DNA from: JABCPE02 sp963516675
GTDB lineage: Bacteria; Bacteroidota; Bacteroidia; Flavobacteriales; Weeksellaceae
DNA length: 27,719 nucleotides
Assembly: GCA_963516675.1 (NCBI GenBank)
Contig: CAUQBH010000017.1
Span: 1-27,719, forward strand
Direction: 5' to 3'
A model generated the notes under the pieces. It had not been told where the DNA came from. It searched no databases and saw nothing but the letters and a program-made list of their open reading frames with translations. Position 1 is the stretch's first letter. Every line of letters begins with the position of its first letter. Shown here one piece after another: positions 1-10,052 of the stretch. The translations under genes and the position numbers were made by a program.

Positions 1-2
1 AC

Positions 3-71
3 TATATCTCTATCGTCTGTGAAACTGAAAATGGAGAAAAAGCAGAGATTGTATCCTTAGAATTAGCTTAA
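3..71 (+). CDS. C-terminal end of an unidentified protein (partial)
   Basis: An open frame enters from the left edge and ends at a TAA at 69-71, giving 22 residues that read YISIVCETENGEKAEIVSLELA. The composition looks like genuine protein, and the other two plus frames are closed or less protein-like. The fragment is too short to assign a family. It lies upstream of era in the same direction, but a promoter-like box (110-117) between them suggests era can be transcribed separately. Confidence 0.5.
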   Translation, partial: YISIVCETENGEKAEIVSLELA

Positions 72-109
72 AGAATTTATACTTCTCTCCACCGAAGCTA
101 AATTATTCA

Positions 110-117
110 TATCTTTG
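110..117 (+). promoter_or_regulatory. Putative -7 box of the era-aroB promoter
   Basis: TATCTTTG matches the Bacteroidota sigma-ABfr -7 consensus TAnnTTTG and lies 25 bp before the era ATG, which allows a short leader. No clear TTG -33 element is seen at the usual spacing, so the call rests on the -7 box and its position. Confidence 0.5.
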
Positions 118-142
118 CGGAAATTTAAAAACAAAAAAAGCA

Positions 143-1018
143 ATGCACAAAGCAGGTTTTGTCAATATAGTAGGAAAACCCAACGCTGGGAAGTCTACCC
201 TTCTGAATCAGCTCATGGGAGAGAAATTAGCCATCGTTACCCAAAAAGCACAGACTACCAGACACCGTATTTTCGGGATTTATAACGAGGAAGATGTCCA
301 GATTGTCTTTTCAGACACACCTGGCGTTCTTGACCCTAAATACGAGCTACAAGAGAAAATGATGGGCTTCGTGAAAGAAAGCCTCCAAGATGCGGATGTA
401 TTTCTTTTCATCGTAGATATATCGGACAAAAGCGAACCTTCGGAATTTCTCATTGAGAAGTTAAATAAAATTCCGATTCCTGTGCTGCTGCTCATCAACA
501 AAATAGATAAAAGCAACCAAAAGGAAATGGAGGCCGCTGTGGAACACTGGCACAATCTCCTTCCGAAAGCAGAAATCCTACCAATTTCGGCGCTAAATGC
601 TTACAATACGGAATATATCCTCCCGAAATTAAAATCTCTGCTTCCTGAGAATCCGCCATACTATGATAAAGACCAATTTACAGACAAATCGGAAAGGTTT
701 TTTGTAAATGAAACGGTGCGCGAGAAAATTTTGCTTAACTACGAAAAGGAAATTCCTTACTCCGTAGAGGTCGTTACTGAACTTTTCAAGGAAAAGGAAG
801 GCATCATCTTCATAGACAGCATCATCTATGTGGAGCGAGAAACCCAAAAGGGAATTTTGATAGGTCACAAAGGTGAGGCGATTAAAAAAGTCGGCACAGA
901 AGCAAGGCTTGATTTGGAGAAATTCTTTGCAAAGAAAATCCATCTCAATCTCTTTGTGAAAGTAAAAAAAGACTGGAGAAAGAACGAAAAAGACCTCAAG
1001 AATTTCGGATACAGATAG
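143..1018 (+). CDS. era: GTPase Era
   Basis: Era is an essential GTPase that binds the 3' end of 16S rRNA and helps mature the 30S ribosomal subunit. The 291-residue product has the usual length. Its G motifs are in order: P-loop GKPNAGKS at 11-18, switch I TTR at 38-40, DTPG at 58-61, NKID at 119-122 and SAL at 149-151. The C-terminal third is a KH domain with a GHKG loop near residue 245, and it ends in the family-typical VKVKKDWRKNEKDLKNFGY. The first ATG is used because homologues begin with the same short lead into the P-loop. aroB follows after 6 bp, so the two are almost certainly co-transcribed. Confidence 0.97.
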   Translation: MHKAGFVNIVGKPNAGKSTLLNQLMGEKLAIVTQKAQTTRHRIFGIYNEEDVQIVFSDTPGVLDPKYELQEKMMGFVKESLQDADVFLFIVDISDKSEPSEFLIEKLNKIPIPVLLLINKIDKSNQKEMEAAVEHWHNLLPKAEILPISALNAYNTEYILPKLKSLLPENPPYYDKDQFTDKSERFFVNETVREKILLNYEKEIPYSVEVVTELFKEKEGIIFIDSIIYVERETQKGILIGHKGEAIKKVGTEARLDLEKFFAKKIHLNLFVKVKKDWRKNEKDLKNFGYR

Positions 1019-1024
1019 CAGAAG

Positions 1025-2101
1025 ATGATAAAAATCCTTGACCAAGATTTCACCGAACTCAATCTTTTTATACAGCACCAAAATCCCAGCAAAATTTTCA
1101 TCTTGGCGGATGAAAATACGCACGAATACTGCCTTCCTACCCTCTTGGGCAATTTAGAAACCACGGCACCCTTTGAGATTATAGAGATAGAGGAAGGAGA
1201 AGAGAGCAAGAATATAAACACCGCCGTGCAGCTTTGGGAAATCCTTACGGAATTCAGTGCTGATAGGCATAGTCTGCTCATCTGTCTTGGCGGAGGCGTT
1301 GTCACAGACATTGGCGGATTCGTTGCATCCACTTACAAAAGAGGAATTCCTTTCATTTACCTTCCTACCACTCTGCTGGCAATGGCAGACGCCGCTGTGG
1401 GAGGAAAAACCGGAATAGACCATTTGTTTTACAAAAATCTAATCGGAACTTTTGCAGAACCAAAGCAAATTTTCCTTTTTGCTGATTATCTCCGCACACT
1501 GCCCTTTCCACAGCTGAAATCTGGCTTTGCGGAAATGCTGAAACATGGTCTCATTGCTGATGCTGGACATTGGCTTGAGCTGATTTCTATTGAAAATGAA
1601 CTTTCTGCAGAGAAAATCGCGCCGTATCTATTACAAAGTGCCGAGATTAAACAAAAAATCGTGCAGGAAGACTTCCACGAAAAGCATATCCGAAAAATTC
1701 TAAACTTCGGGCACACGATAGGACACGCCGTAGAAAGCCTTTTCCTGAGAGAGGGAACTCCTCTGCTCCATGGCGAAGCAGTCGCGCTTGGGATGATTTG
1801 TGAAACTTATATTTCCTATTTACAGCAGCTGATTTCTCTGGACACCACTCGCCATATTATAGAAAATCTTGTGCGATTTTTCCCGCCTGTAGTAGATATT
1901 TCTAAATTCAGTGATGAGGAAATCATTACACTGATGTATCAGGACAAAAAAAATCAGCATAGAAACATTAGTTTCTCGCTGATAGAAGGCATCGGCAAGG
2001 GAAATTACAACCAAAATGTTCCGCTGGAAAACATTATTTCTGCACTGGATTTCTACCGAAGTGGAGATTGTAAAAAACAAGATAGTTTATATAAAATCTA
2101 A
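1025..2101 (+). CDS. aroB: 3-dehydroquinate synthase
   Basis: AroB converts DAHP to 3-dehydroquinate, the second step of the shikimate pathway, using NAD+ and a divalent metal (usually Zn2+) in the cytoplasm. The 358 residues carry the NAD-binding GGGVVTD at 89-95, the LPTTLLAMADAAVGGKTGID block at about 113-132, KHGLI, and the metal-binding NFGHTIGHA and HGEAVALGM segments in the C-terminal helical domain. The length is normal. Translation starts 6 bp after era, so it is the second gene of an era-aroB unit, a pairing without an obvious functional link. The C-terminal roughly 20 residues are not part of the conserved fold. Confidence 0.96.
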   Translation: MIKILDQDFTELNLFIQHQNPSKIFILADENTHEYCLPTLLGNLETTAPFEIIEIEEGEESKNINTAVQLWEILTEFSADRHSLLICLGGGVVTDIGGFVASTYKRGIPFIYLPTTLLAMADAAVGGKTGIDHLFYKNLIGTFAEPKQIFLFADYLRTLPFPQLKSGFAEMLKHGLIADAGHWLELISIENELSAEKIAPYLLQSAEIKQKIVQEDFHEKHIRKILNFGHTIGHAVESLFLREGTPLLHGEAVALGMICETYISYLQQLISLDTTRHIIENLVRFFPPVVDISKFSDEEIITLMYQDKKNQHRNISFSLIEGIGKGNYNQNVPLENIISALDFYRSGDCKKQDSLYKI

Positions 2102-2113
2102 AAATCTATCTTG
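2078..2113. terminator. Weak inverted repeat at the aroB end
   Basis: CAAGATAG at 2078-2085 and CTATCTTG at 2106-2113 form an 8-bp stem with a 20-nt AT-rich loop spanning the aroB stop codon. No strong T-run follows directly. It sits between the convergent aroB and SemiSWEET genes, where a terminator is expected, but the structure is poor. Confidence 0.25.
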
Positions 2114-2133
2114 AAATAAATACTTTCTAATTT

Positions 2134-2391
2134 TTACATAATAGCCGTAAGAGCCGCTGTAAAGCCAAAAATAATACCTGGTGTATTTGCTACGATTATA
2201 GGCCAGTCTTTTTTAGGTTTCAGGAATCCATAACCTACCCATAGTGTGCAGTTAATCCCTGCCACAAAAGGCTGAAGAAAATCGCCCTTCATTCCTTGTA
2301 GATTGGAAGTAATCTGCGGAATATAAGACACATACATAAGCATTGCTGTTCCTGTAGCTACCCATCCTAAAATATTCAAGAATTTTTCCAT
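2134..2391 (-). CDS. SemiSWEET-type (PQ-loop) small sugar transporter
   Basis: This 85-residue protein has three predicted transmembrane helices (about 5-24, 38-57 and 62-84), the triple-helix-bundle layout of bacterial SemiSWEETs, which form homodimers that move mono- or disaccharides across the inner membrane. The diagnostic Pro-Gln pair is P25-Q26 in helix 1 (YIPQI). Conserved pocket positions can be seen as W51 in helix 2 and N69 in helix 3 (WPIIVANTPGIIFGF). The gene is monocistronic, convergent with aroB, and preceded by a TAATTTTG -7 box. The substrate cannot be read from sequence. Confidence 0.88.
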   Translation of the reverse strand: MEKFLNILGWVATGTAMLMYVSYIPQITSNLQGMKGDFLQPFVAGINCTLWVGYGFLKPKKDWPIIVANTPGIIFGFTAALTAIM

Positions 2392-2426
2392 AATGTTTAA
2401 AATTTAATTGTTGATTTTTATTTATC

Positions 2427-2434
2427 CAAAATTA
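2427..2434 (-). promoter_or_regulatory. Putative -7 box for the SemiSWEET gene
   Basis: On the minus strand TAATTTTG fits TAnnTTTG and lies 35 bp upstream of the start codon in an AT-rich leader. No convincing TTG -33 element was found. Confidence 0.4.
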
Positions 2435-2458
2435 TAAAAATTTTTTTTATGTAAATAA

Positions 2459-2492
2459 TAAAAAAACAGCAGGGATTCATAACCCCCGCTGT
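2459..2492 (-). terminator. Intrinsic terminator of the ruvA-sprA-lipoprotein unit
   Basis: ACAGC at 2466-2470 pairs with GCTGT at 2488-2492, and after one mismatch GGG pairs with CCC, around a loop of about 9 nt. Read on the minus strand the hairpin is followed by a run of seven T, the expected form. It lies 56 bp beyond the lipoprotein stop codon. Confidence 0.8.
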
Positions 2493-2547
2493 GTCTCATA
2501 TACTACTTTTATCCTAAAATATTAGAAAACTTTACTTTCTGGATAAA

Positions 2548-2997
2548 CTATTTCTTTTTGCTTTCTTCTTTATACACTACTTTTCCATTGATGGAGAGTG
2601 TACCTTCCTTATCATCATACAAGTATTCGCCTTTTTCGTAGAGATTTTCTGACTTTTTGTCTAAAATAACCGAACCTTCTTTGTTAGGAAGAACAATCTC
2701 AGCTTTAGATTCATCTTTATTAAACAAAACAAATGCACTGATAACTTCATCGCCTTGTTTCACTTCGATAGGATCTAATCTGACACCAGCCTCCCAAAGC
2801 TGCACACAAGTCTGTTGCAATTCACTCCATGAAAATCCTGCCGAAGTGATACACCCATGCTCATCTCTATCAGCACCTACCAATTCTTCTTGTTCTTCCA
2901 CTTTTTGGTTTGGATTTTCTTTCATTTCTTCCTTTTTAGAACTGTTGCAAGAAAGCATTGACAACACTATTCCTGATAAAATTACTGCTTTTTTCAT
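2548..2997 (-). CDS. Lipoprotein with a possible MliC-like beta domain
   Basis: The likely start is the ATG at 2997, which gives a 149-residue product beginning with a clean lipoprotein signal peptide and lipobox LSMLSC, with acylated Cys at 17. An upstream ATG at 3051 would overlap the sprA end and bury the signal peptide. After a charged linker comes DRDEHGCITSAGFSW (43-57) and C64, a two-cysteine block seen in small envelope lipoproteins. The C-terminal half alternates beta strands, resembling MliC/PliC lysozyme inhibitors, but the SASGARY signature is not evident, so that relation is only suggested. It starts 25 bp after sprA and is probably co-transcribed with it. Confidence 0.75.
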   Translation of the reverse strand: MKKAVILSGIVLSMLSCNSSKKEEMKENPNQKVEEQEELVGADRDEHGCITSAGFSWSELQQTCVQLWEAGVRLDPIEVKQGDEVISAFVLFNKDESKAEIVLPNKEGSVILDKKSENLYEKGEYLYDDKEGTLSINGKVVYKEESKKK

Positions 2998-3022
2998 AAT
3001 CTTAAAATTTTGATATCCAAAT

Positions 3023-6000
3023 TTAGTTATTGTTGTTATTACTTCCTCCAAAAGTAAAATTAAAACTAAGCCCTGCCCGTAGAGTGGATAACGGATAAGC
3101 GGTAGAAATTTTATACTTGGTTACCAGCTGGTTATAGAAGAATTTCACTTGGAAATTTTGTGAAAAACTATAATCCGCTGAGAAATTAATTCCCAAAACT
3201 CTCTGCCCTCCAGTCACTTGTGAATCTTGGGCTAAGATATTGGTTATTCGGGTTTTATTATCTCTTAATGAAAAATCAAATTTAAGATTCAAATCACTTT
3301 TTATCGTTCTTTGTTTTCCTCTGAACCTCATCTTAAATTTCAAATCTTTAAAAATATACCCAAATCCTACAATATACTCAGAACCAGAGTCTTCCGAAAG
3401 TGTATAATTCTGAAGCCCCAGTACATAGGCTCTATTCTTGTTATACATCGCTCTGAACTGCATGTTATTCCTCATGGTAACATCAGCCCCGATAAGTGGT
3501 GAAAATTCCTCCACATAGCCCACCTGAGAGAACACATATGGATTTAGGAAGTTTCCGTTTCTATCCTTATCTGGCGAAGGCATCGGCGTGTTTTTACTCA
3601 CTTCATAGTTATAATAATCTGAGCTGGACTGTATCCCTGCAACGGTATATGTAGCCTTATAGCCATGCAGCACATCTATTTTAGAGAAATGTCTATTGAG
3701 CATCGGGATATTTTTCAATCCTGAATAAATAATCTGCCAGTTAGGAAGCGGGAATTTGGATTTCGTAGGATTTTCTTTGCTCAAATTCTTACCACCAACC
3801 GCTGCCTTGAATGCAGGAATTAAAATGTATGAATTTCCTAAACCATAGCCTTCCACAAAGCCATCAGCTCCCAAAATTCCAGGCATACTTCTAGACAAAA
3901 CTCGTGCATTTTCTACCATATTCATATAGAGCTGTCCGCCATCTTTGAAAGAAGTTCCCATCAATATATCCGTGTGGGAGAAAGCTATAACCTCGTTTGC
4001 AAAAGACAATCTATTGTTTGTCAATATATTATACCCATTATGAGTCAATGAGCTTGAATAATTTTTAAGGAAATTTAAGTCAATCTTCAAATCATTCATC
4101 GGTTGAATTTGGATGCTTCCTGTGATAGCCTTAGTCTGCATCTGCACATAGGATTCCGTCATCAAATCCGAACCTGTCACCCAGCCACGCTCTATCATCA
4201 CCCTACGGATATCCGCCTGAGAACCTAGCAAGAATCCATATGTAGGTCCTCCTATCCCCTGTCCATATCCATAGAAATTAGGAGACGAAAGTATCCCTGG
4301 GAGAGAAGTTCCATTGGTTTCATTATAGTTAAAATCCACCTGCTTGAGCGAAGATGTGATTCCATAAAGAACAGCCTGTAATGGAGTCAGCTTATTTTTC
4401 AGTGTAGTGATTCTATTTTCGCTATTTTTCCTAGTGGCTGTCTCTGCATTAGTTTTTTCCATTGCCTCTATCTCTGCTCTTCTCATCTGCATCGTATTCT
4501 CTAGCTTTTGGAAATACTTAAATTTAGAGAACAAACTCGGAATGTCCACAGAAGCCGCAACTACGGAATTGTTATTATTTTGGGCTAAATTCCCTAAATC
4601 CTGCTGAGAAAGAACCGTAGAACGAGCTGACCAGTTATACTGGAAACCATATCCCACCTCCGCATTGATGAAATCCAAATATGGGAAATGCTCAAACGGC
4701 AACTTATAGTTAAGCTGCACCTTGTGATTATACAAAACAGGTCTTCCCGCACGGAACAAATCTCTAAAAATAGAACGGTTATTCATTCCATTTACAGAAA
4801 TATGGTCATTGAGTGTTCGGGTATACGAGTTGATATCCAGTTTCAGAGATTTAGTAAAATTAAATCCAAGATTATACTGCCATCCGAAATAGAAAGTTCT
4901 TCCCTTTATCATTTGGAAATCATCCCCTGGAGTACCTGTCAGCAGTGCATCTATATTTCTATACTGCAGCTCACTATATGTTCTGTCCAGCTCCGCTCTG
5001 AAAGACAATCGAGTAGGAATTGGATTAAAATTAACTTCTTTTATCCAATTTAAATATTTAGCTGCTTTGGATGTGTCGCTTATCAACTTATTAAATGGTC
5101 GTATCACCCAAGGTTTAAAATTAAAGTTATAATCCAAATATCCCTTGAAATACTGGCGATAATTCCTAGTCGTATAGACATCTCTATAAAAATCATCATT
5201 ATAAACAGCCGTAAGGGAAAGGTTTTCTACATCGTAGAATTTGGATTTTTTCTCAGAGTTCATTCTCTGTTTCTGCATATTGACCACCCCTATACTTCTC
5301 TGCTGAGAGTAGGTTCTCACTATTTTTTTCAGTTGGTCTCTTACTGGGCTGTTTTTCAGTTCTACATCATTATCCAGCGGATTATATTTAGGGTCTTCTA
5401 TGCTCTGTGTATAAGAGTAGTTAAACGGAATTTTCATTCCTGCTTTCTCAGGCAAGAATTTATCCAGATTTACCGTGGTGCTGATGTGTAAAGTAGTATT
5501 ATCCGTCTGTGACCTTTCTGATGGTTTTTGGACAATAGTTCCGAAACCGACCGTAGATACCGACCCGCTGGCATTGACCATCGCGAAATCACCCAAATTG
5601 AAAGTCAAATTGGCATTTGCTGCATATCCTCCTTGGTTTTTAATTCCAGAAGCACGGATTTCATTGACCCAAAGCAAAATATCTTTGGACACGCTGGATG
5701 CATCTTGGTTTCTTACCCCCAATACCATGGTGCTGATATTCCCTATACTTGGGCGACCTTTTACATAAATCTTCTTATTGGCATCTCCATAGTTTCCGTC
5801 TGTATACCTAGTATCCGCAGGAGCGCCATTTCTATCTCTTCTTCCTTTAATGGCAGTTAGTTCCGTTAATTCCAGACTTACCATATTTTCTGCAGGCCAG
5901 ATTTCATAAGGTGTTCTGCTGTTAGAAGAAGTATATTTAAGGGAAGCCTCGTATTCATAGTAGTTATCCGTAGCATCACTACCGAAACGGATAAAGAACT

Positions 6001-9000
6001 TGGTTTTATCATCGAGAGCCGTAGAGGTCAGATTTTTCAAATCTTGGGCATGAACAAACATTTCTAGCTTTTCATACCTACGCAAATCGAGTGTGGTATT
6101 CTTAAACACCCCACGAGCATCATTACTCAGACCTGTTACTTTCATGTAGAGAGAGCCTTCATTTTGTCTCTGTGTACCAGCCGTTCCACTCAAAACCTCT
6201 CGGTCTATTCCTGGAGGCAGCACATAAGGAGGCGTTCCTTGTCCGTTTTCTTCCAAGTTTACACTTCCTATTTCTAAATTATCCGTATTTACCGTTCCAA
6301 AACCTTCATTGGTAGTAGCATCTACGGCGAGTGGTTTGGTGTATCTTCTCCAATCGGAACGAACCAAATCCAAGCTTCCAAATCTAAGCGTAGTAGTCTC
6401 ATCAAAACCTGTAAGAACCATTCTCATGAAACGAACATTGTTCAGCACATCTGTACTGCGCTCCCCTGCTGTGGTATCAAACTGGCTTACTGGAATACGG
6501 AAAAGATACCATTTATTGGTTCCAGACCTTCCGTCTTGGAATCTTGTAGAAACCTCCTTTACATCCACTATATTATTTTGTCCTAAAACCAAACTCGCTC
6601 TATCCAGCTTCACTGTATATTGGTTATAGCTTTCATTTTGGTCAAGGTTGAAATCTCTATTTACATCCTCTGCATCAGGCGTTTGCGTAGCAACTTCTAA
6701 TGAATTGGCTTCTGAATTTCCATCTGGGTTTCTAAAATATCTGTATCGTTCCACCAGCGAGCCCGCCTGTGAGCCTTGGAACTTATTAGACAAAGGAAAT
6801 ACAAAGTCATCAGATGCAGGGTCTACAGCATTAGTCACAGGATTCACAAACGAAGTCCCGAATTTCACCGCTTCTGCCTGATTATCAAGCCCATCATACC
6901 CTAAATCCTGCGTAGACCGCTCTGCTCCCTCCGATGAGAATGCATAGAGCACAGGCGCTTGTTTAGGCTGATTTCCCCAGTTGGTAGTCGTAACATTGGC
7001 TGGGTCTGAACTTGTAGGAAGTCCATTTTCGTATTGTAGAACTCCATCTTTTAGGACATCCTCGGAAACATTCCCAAGATGCAATAATAACTTAGGATTT
7101 GTCCCCAATGTTCCCCCATCCGCATACGGATCCATCATCCAGAACTCTACATATTCTATATTAGAATTTACAAAGTTAGAAACAGAAATTGACCGCATAA
7201 GTCCTCCCCATCTATCTTGTGTTGTTTCTGATGGATTAAAGTTATAAGGCCCTCTTTCTGTAGGATAGTATGAAATATCAAAAGTATTCAGGAAATTTTC
7301 TTCTCCTGCTACATAGTCTTTTATCGTGTATAATTCTCCCTGATGAACTCTTCGTGAGGCGTGGTTAGATAGACTCTGCGCACTTACTCCATTAGGTGCA
7401 GACCCACCTACTCCGTAGAACCTAGGGTCTATATTATACCAAGAAATAAGCCCCCTTCCGTAGCCATAAGTCAAATTATTACTTAGATTAGCTGTATTAA
7501 ATATAGGGTCGCTCGTATTTTGCTCTGGTTTAGAAGCCAAACTCCACATAGAAGGTTCTTTCAAAGAAATACGAGAAGTAGCCTGCTCAAAATCATCTAT
7601 ATAAGATTGATTTTGCATATTGCTGTTTTCACCTGGGATAAGGTAAGCCGCCTCTGCTCGGAAACTGATATTAGACTTTGTATCTGTGCTAATGAGCGGG
7701 ATTTTGTTTGTCAATCTCGTAAGGAACGGAGCCTCGTTATTATAGGCTATATTCATCCCGAGCATGGTGTTATTCACTGCTTCCTGCCCAAGCTGGACTT
7801 TATGGGTCAAAGGTGTTTCTCTGTAATTAACCATCGTGGCTCCGATGAGGAAATTATCACTGATTTTCCTTTCTAAATTAAGCCCAATGAACCTTTTTTT
7901 CTGTGTATTAAACGCCAACTGGTTTTCCAGACTCACACTGATAGCCTGCCCAGATTGTTTAATCATTTCATTGATAATCGTAACCGTTCCCAGCAAATAG
8001 TCCACCGTGTAGTCCACTCCTTCCACGAGTTCTACACCATTGGAAGTTACTTTCACAGAGCCTTTCGGAATATTCACCGCACCGAGGGCAATTCCCTGAG
8101 CTCCAGAGCCTTTAAATCTCCCTTCTAATGTATATCTTTGAGCCAAATTAGCCTGTGTAGCCACAGATTTCAGCTGTGTATATAAATCGGAAAAGACAAA
8201 TTTAGGGTCGTGTCCCCCCAAAACATTTTCTATATACTTACCAAACGGCTGTGTTTTAGTAAATATCAATTTACCATTATTCTCATCAATGGTCAGCCCT
8301 GGGACAAAGTCAAACTGCCCGTCGCCATCCTGCTGTAAGTCTCCATTAGAATTTAGTCTATCCCAGTTGAACAATTTCAGCAAGTTAATATCCTGAACAC
8401 CCGTTCCTGGTAGATAGCTGACCTTACCATTTGATGGGTCACGATAGTAAACATTCATGAAGAAATCCTGAGAAGAAATCTGCGTTCCATCCAGAGGATA
8501 GATGTTCTTCATCATGAGATCCCACATAGGAGAGGTGGTTTTAGTAACAGTATTGGGTTTGAGCAATTTCGTTATCAATACAGTAGAGTTATCTTCTGAA
8601 AACTCCCCTACTTTATATACTTTAGAGTCATCTCCATTTACAGTATATGAGAAGGATACTGCAAGGAGCTGATTATCATTTAATCTTTGATTTAGGGAAA
8701 TATATCCCAGTTGTGAATGAAACCTAAACTCACTTTCGCTAAGTTTTCTGGCTCTTCTATTAAAAATAAAATTCTCTCCCTCCTGATATGGCTGGTTGGT
8801 TCCAGTAGCTGCATCATAGAGAGATTGGTTTTTAATGGAATTATACGCTGCGGTTACATCACGGATTCCTGTCAAATTGGAAACATCTCGATAAACACTA
8901 TTCACAGAGTTATCAGGGTAAGCCGTAAGAGCCCCTTCCCCTAAGTCTCTGACACCCACTATGGTTTTCTGCGATTGGAGGTCACCAGCACCCTGGTCCA

Positions 9001-10042
9001 GCACCCATACTTCTATCCTGTTAATCGCTATTTTAGAATTGATAAGAGGATATTGTAATAAAGCTCCATCATAGTGGTTATTAAAATATTGCCCAATGAA
9101 AAAGTGCTGGTTATCCTCGTAATCTACTGCATTGATTTTAAAGCTCTTGGAAGCGCCTCCATTTTGTGCAACTACGGTCTGCACCTCTCCCTGCTGCTGT
9201 GAAAATACAAATGTCCCCGTAGTTTTCCCAAGCTGAAACTCTGTCTTTATCCCAAAAAGAGACTCTGAACCTCTAATCAAACTCGTAGAAAGAGGCATGT
9301 TGATATTCCCAACCTCCACTTTTTTGATGATTCTATCCTCGCCATCATCTTTGCTTCTGTCATTCAGTTTCTTAGACAACTTATCTTGGGCATCTTTCCA
9401 AGAACTTCCCGTTCCTGTCCAGACAAGATTTACTTTATTTTCAAAAGCAAAACCGCTCTGGGTATCATAGTTGGCTCTCAGCTGTAAGTTTTCCCCTACT
9501 TTCCCCACTATACCTACATTTATCCTCTGCTGAACATCTATCGTAAAGGATTTTCTATTGTTAGGAAGTATGAGTGGATTATCTATTTTTTGGTGTAAAA
9601 TACCAAGGTCAAATGTAGCATACCCCTGCGGAATAAGCTCTATCTTGTTCCCTCCAAAAATAGTTTCAAAAATTCGGTTTCTAATCGTGATATTCGGCAA
9701 AAGCGATTTTTTCTTCGCTTCTTCCTCCTTGTCGCCTATCTGTGCATATGTTCCTTCGCCAGCCTTCTGACGAAAAAATTCACGGATATTTTTATTCTGT
9801 AAATATTGTGAATACTGCAAAGGTGTCATCGTAAGCGGCTCTCCTACCACCAGATTCCCAATCTTGGGATATAGATAATACATCCCTGTTTTAATGTCAT
9901 AAAACGCCTCATAACGAGTGGGATTAGGAATTGTAAATTCCTTATTCTCTATGGTTTCTTTTTCTGTTTGAGCCCATACATTATCACTGAATAATGAAAG
10001 GAAAAATAAAGGAGCTGCCTTTAGTATAGTCGCTTTTTTCAC
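3023..10042 (-). CDS. sprA: SprA, type IX secretion outer-membrane translocon / gliding motility protein
   Basis: SprA (Sov in Porphyromonas) is the very large outer-membrane beta-barrel through which type IX secretion cargo leaves the cell; in gliding Flavobacteriia its loss also stops motility. The product is 2339 residues, close to the usual 2300-2500. It starts with a signal peptide ending near NVWAQ, followed by the family's N-terminal segment (KTGMYYLYPKIGNLVVGEPL, then QYLQNKNIREFFR). The rest is long alternating beta-strand sequence, ending with an aromatic-rich barrel strand and a short poly-Asn tail. The start codon is GTG at 10042, since the gap to ruvA is only 10 bp and offers no ATG. 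The gene sits between ruvA and a lipoprotein gene. Confidence 0.95.
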   Translation of the reverse strand: MKKATILKAAPLFFLSLFSDNVWAQTEKETIENKEFTIPNPTRYEAFYDIKTGMYYLYPKIGNLVVGEPLTMTPLQYSQYLQNKNIREFFRQKAGEGTYAQIGDKEEEAKKKSLLPNITIRNRIFETIFGGNKIELIPQGYATFDLGILHQKIDNPLILPNNRKSFTIDVQQRINVGIVGKVGENLQLRANYDTQSGFAFENKVNLVWTGTGSSWKDAQDKLSKKLNDRSKDDGEDRIIKKVEVGNINMPLSTSLIRGSESLFGIKTEFQLGKTTGTFVFSQQQGEVQTVVAQNGGASKSFKINAVDYEDNQHFFIGQYFNNHYDGALLQYPLINSKIAINRIEVWVLDQGAGDLQSQKTIVGVRDLGEGALTAYPDNSVNSVYRDVSNLTGIRDVTAAYNSIKNQSLYDAATGTNQPYQEGENFIFNRRARKLSESEFRFHSQLGYISLNQRLNDNQLLAVSFSYTVNGDDSKVYKVGEFSEDNSTVLITKLLKPNTVTKTTSPMWDLMMKNIYPLDGTQISSQDFFMNVYYRDPSNGKVSYLPGTGVQDINLLKLFNWDRLNSNGDLQQDGDGQFDFVPGLTIDENNGKLIFTKTQPFGKYIENVLGGHDPKFVFSDLYTQLKSVATQANLAQRYTLEGRFKGSGAQGIALGAVNIPKGSVKVTSNGVELVEGVDYTVDYLLGTVTIINEMIKQSGQAISVSLENQLAFNTQKKRFIGLNLERKISDNFLIGATMVNYRETPLTHKVQLGQEAVNNTMLGMNIAYNNEAPFLTRLTNKIPLISTDTKSNISFRAEAAYLIPGENSNMQNQSYIDDFEQATSRISLKEPSMWSLASKPEQNTSDPIFNTANLSNNLTYGYGRGLISWYNIDPRFYGVGGSAPNGVSAQSLSNHASRRVHQGELYTIKDYVAGEENFLNTFDISYYPTERGPYNFNPSETTQDRWGGLMRSISVSNFVNSNIEYVEFWMMDPYADGGTLGTNPKLLLHLGNVSEDVLKDGVLQYENGLPTSSDPANVTTTNWGNQPKQAPVLYAFSSEGAERSTQDLGYDGLDNQAEAVKFGTSFVNPVTNAVDPASDDFVFPLSNKFQGSQAGSLVERYRYFRNPDGNSEANSLEVATQTPDAEDVNRDFNLDQNESYNQYTVKLDRASLVLGQNNIVDVKEVSTRFQDGRSGTNKWYLFRIPVSQFDTTAGERSTDVLNNVRFMRMVLTGFDETTTLRFGSLDLVRSDWRRYTKPLAVDATTNEGFGTVNTDNLEIGSVNLEENGQGTPPYVLPPGIDREVLSGTAGTQRQNEGSLYMKVTGLSNDARGVFKNTTLDLRRYEKLEMFVHAQDLKNLTSTALDDKTKFFIRFGSDATDNYYEYEASLKYTSSNSRTPYEIWPAENMVSLELTELTAIKGRRDRNGAPADTRYTDGNYGDANKKIYVKGRPSIGNISTMVLGVRNQDASSVSKDILLWVNEIRASGIKNQGGYAANANLTFNLGDFAMVNASGSVSTVGFGTIVQKPSERSQTDNTTLHISTTVNLDKFLPEKAGMKIPFNYSYTQSIEDPKYNPLDNDVELKNSPVRDQLKKIVRTYSQQRSIGVVNMQKQRMNSEKKSKFYDVENLSLTAVYNDDFYRDVYTTRNYRQYFKGYLDYNFNFKPWVIRPFNKLISDTSKAAKYLNWIKEVNFNPIPTRLSFRAELDRTYSELQYRNIDALLTGTPGDDFQMIKGRTFYFGWQYNLGFNFTKSLKLDINSYTRTLNDHISVNGMNNRSIFRDLFRAGRPVLYNHKVQLNYKLPFEHFPYLDFINAEVGYGFQYNWSARSTVLSQQDLGNLAQNNNNSVVAASVDIPSLFSKFKYFQKLENTMQMRRAEIEAMEKTNAETATRKNSENRITTLKNKLTPLQAVLYGITSSLKQVDFNYNETNGTSLPGILSSPNFYGYGQGIGGPTYGFLLGSQADIRRVMIERGWVTGSDLMTESYVQMQTKAITGSIQIQPMNDLKIDLNFLKNYSSSLTHNGYNILTNNRLSFANEVIAFSHTDILMGTSFKDGGQLYMNMVENARVLSRSMPGILGADGFVEGYGLGNSYILIPAFKAAVGGKNLSKENPTKSKFPLPNWQIIYSGLKNIPMLNRHFSKIDVLHGYKATYTVAGIQSSSDYYNYEVSKNTPMPSPDKDRNGNFLNPYVFSQVGYVEEFSPLIGADVTMRNNMQFRAMYNKNRAYVLGLQNYTLSEDSGSEYIVGFGYIFKDLKFKMRFRGKQRTIKSDLNLKFDFSLRDNKTRITNILAQDSQVTGGQRVLGINFSADYSFSQNFQVKFFYNQLVTKYKISTAYPLSTLRAGLSFNFTFGGSNNNNN

Positions 10043-10052
10043 GAAATCTGCC

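Noticed and set aside
629..1123. Minus-strand ORF across the era/aroB junction
   Set aside because: It is a shadow of era and aroB, both with strong family motifs in the other strand, and its translation resembles no protein.
2548..3051. Longer lipoprotein ORF starting at 3051
   Set aside because: It would overlap the sprA 3' end and place the signal peptide and lipobox inside the protein. The ATG at 2997 gives a proper lipoprotein start.
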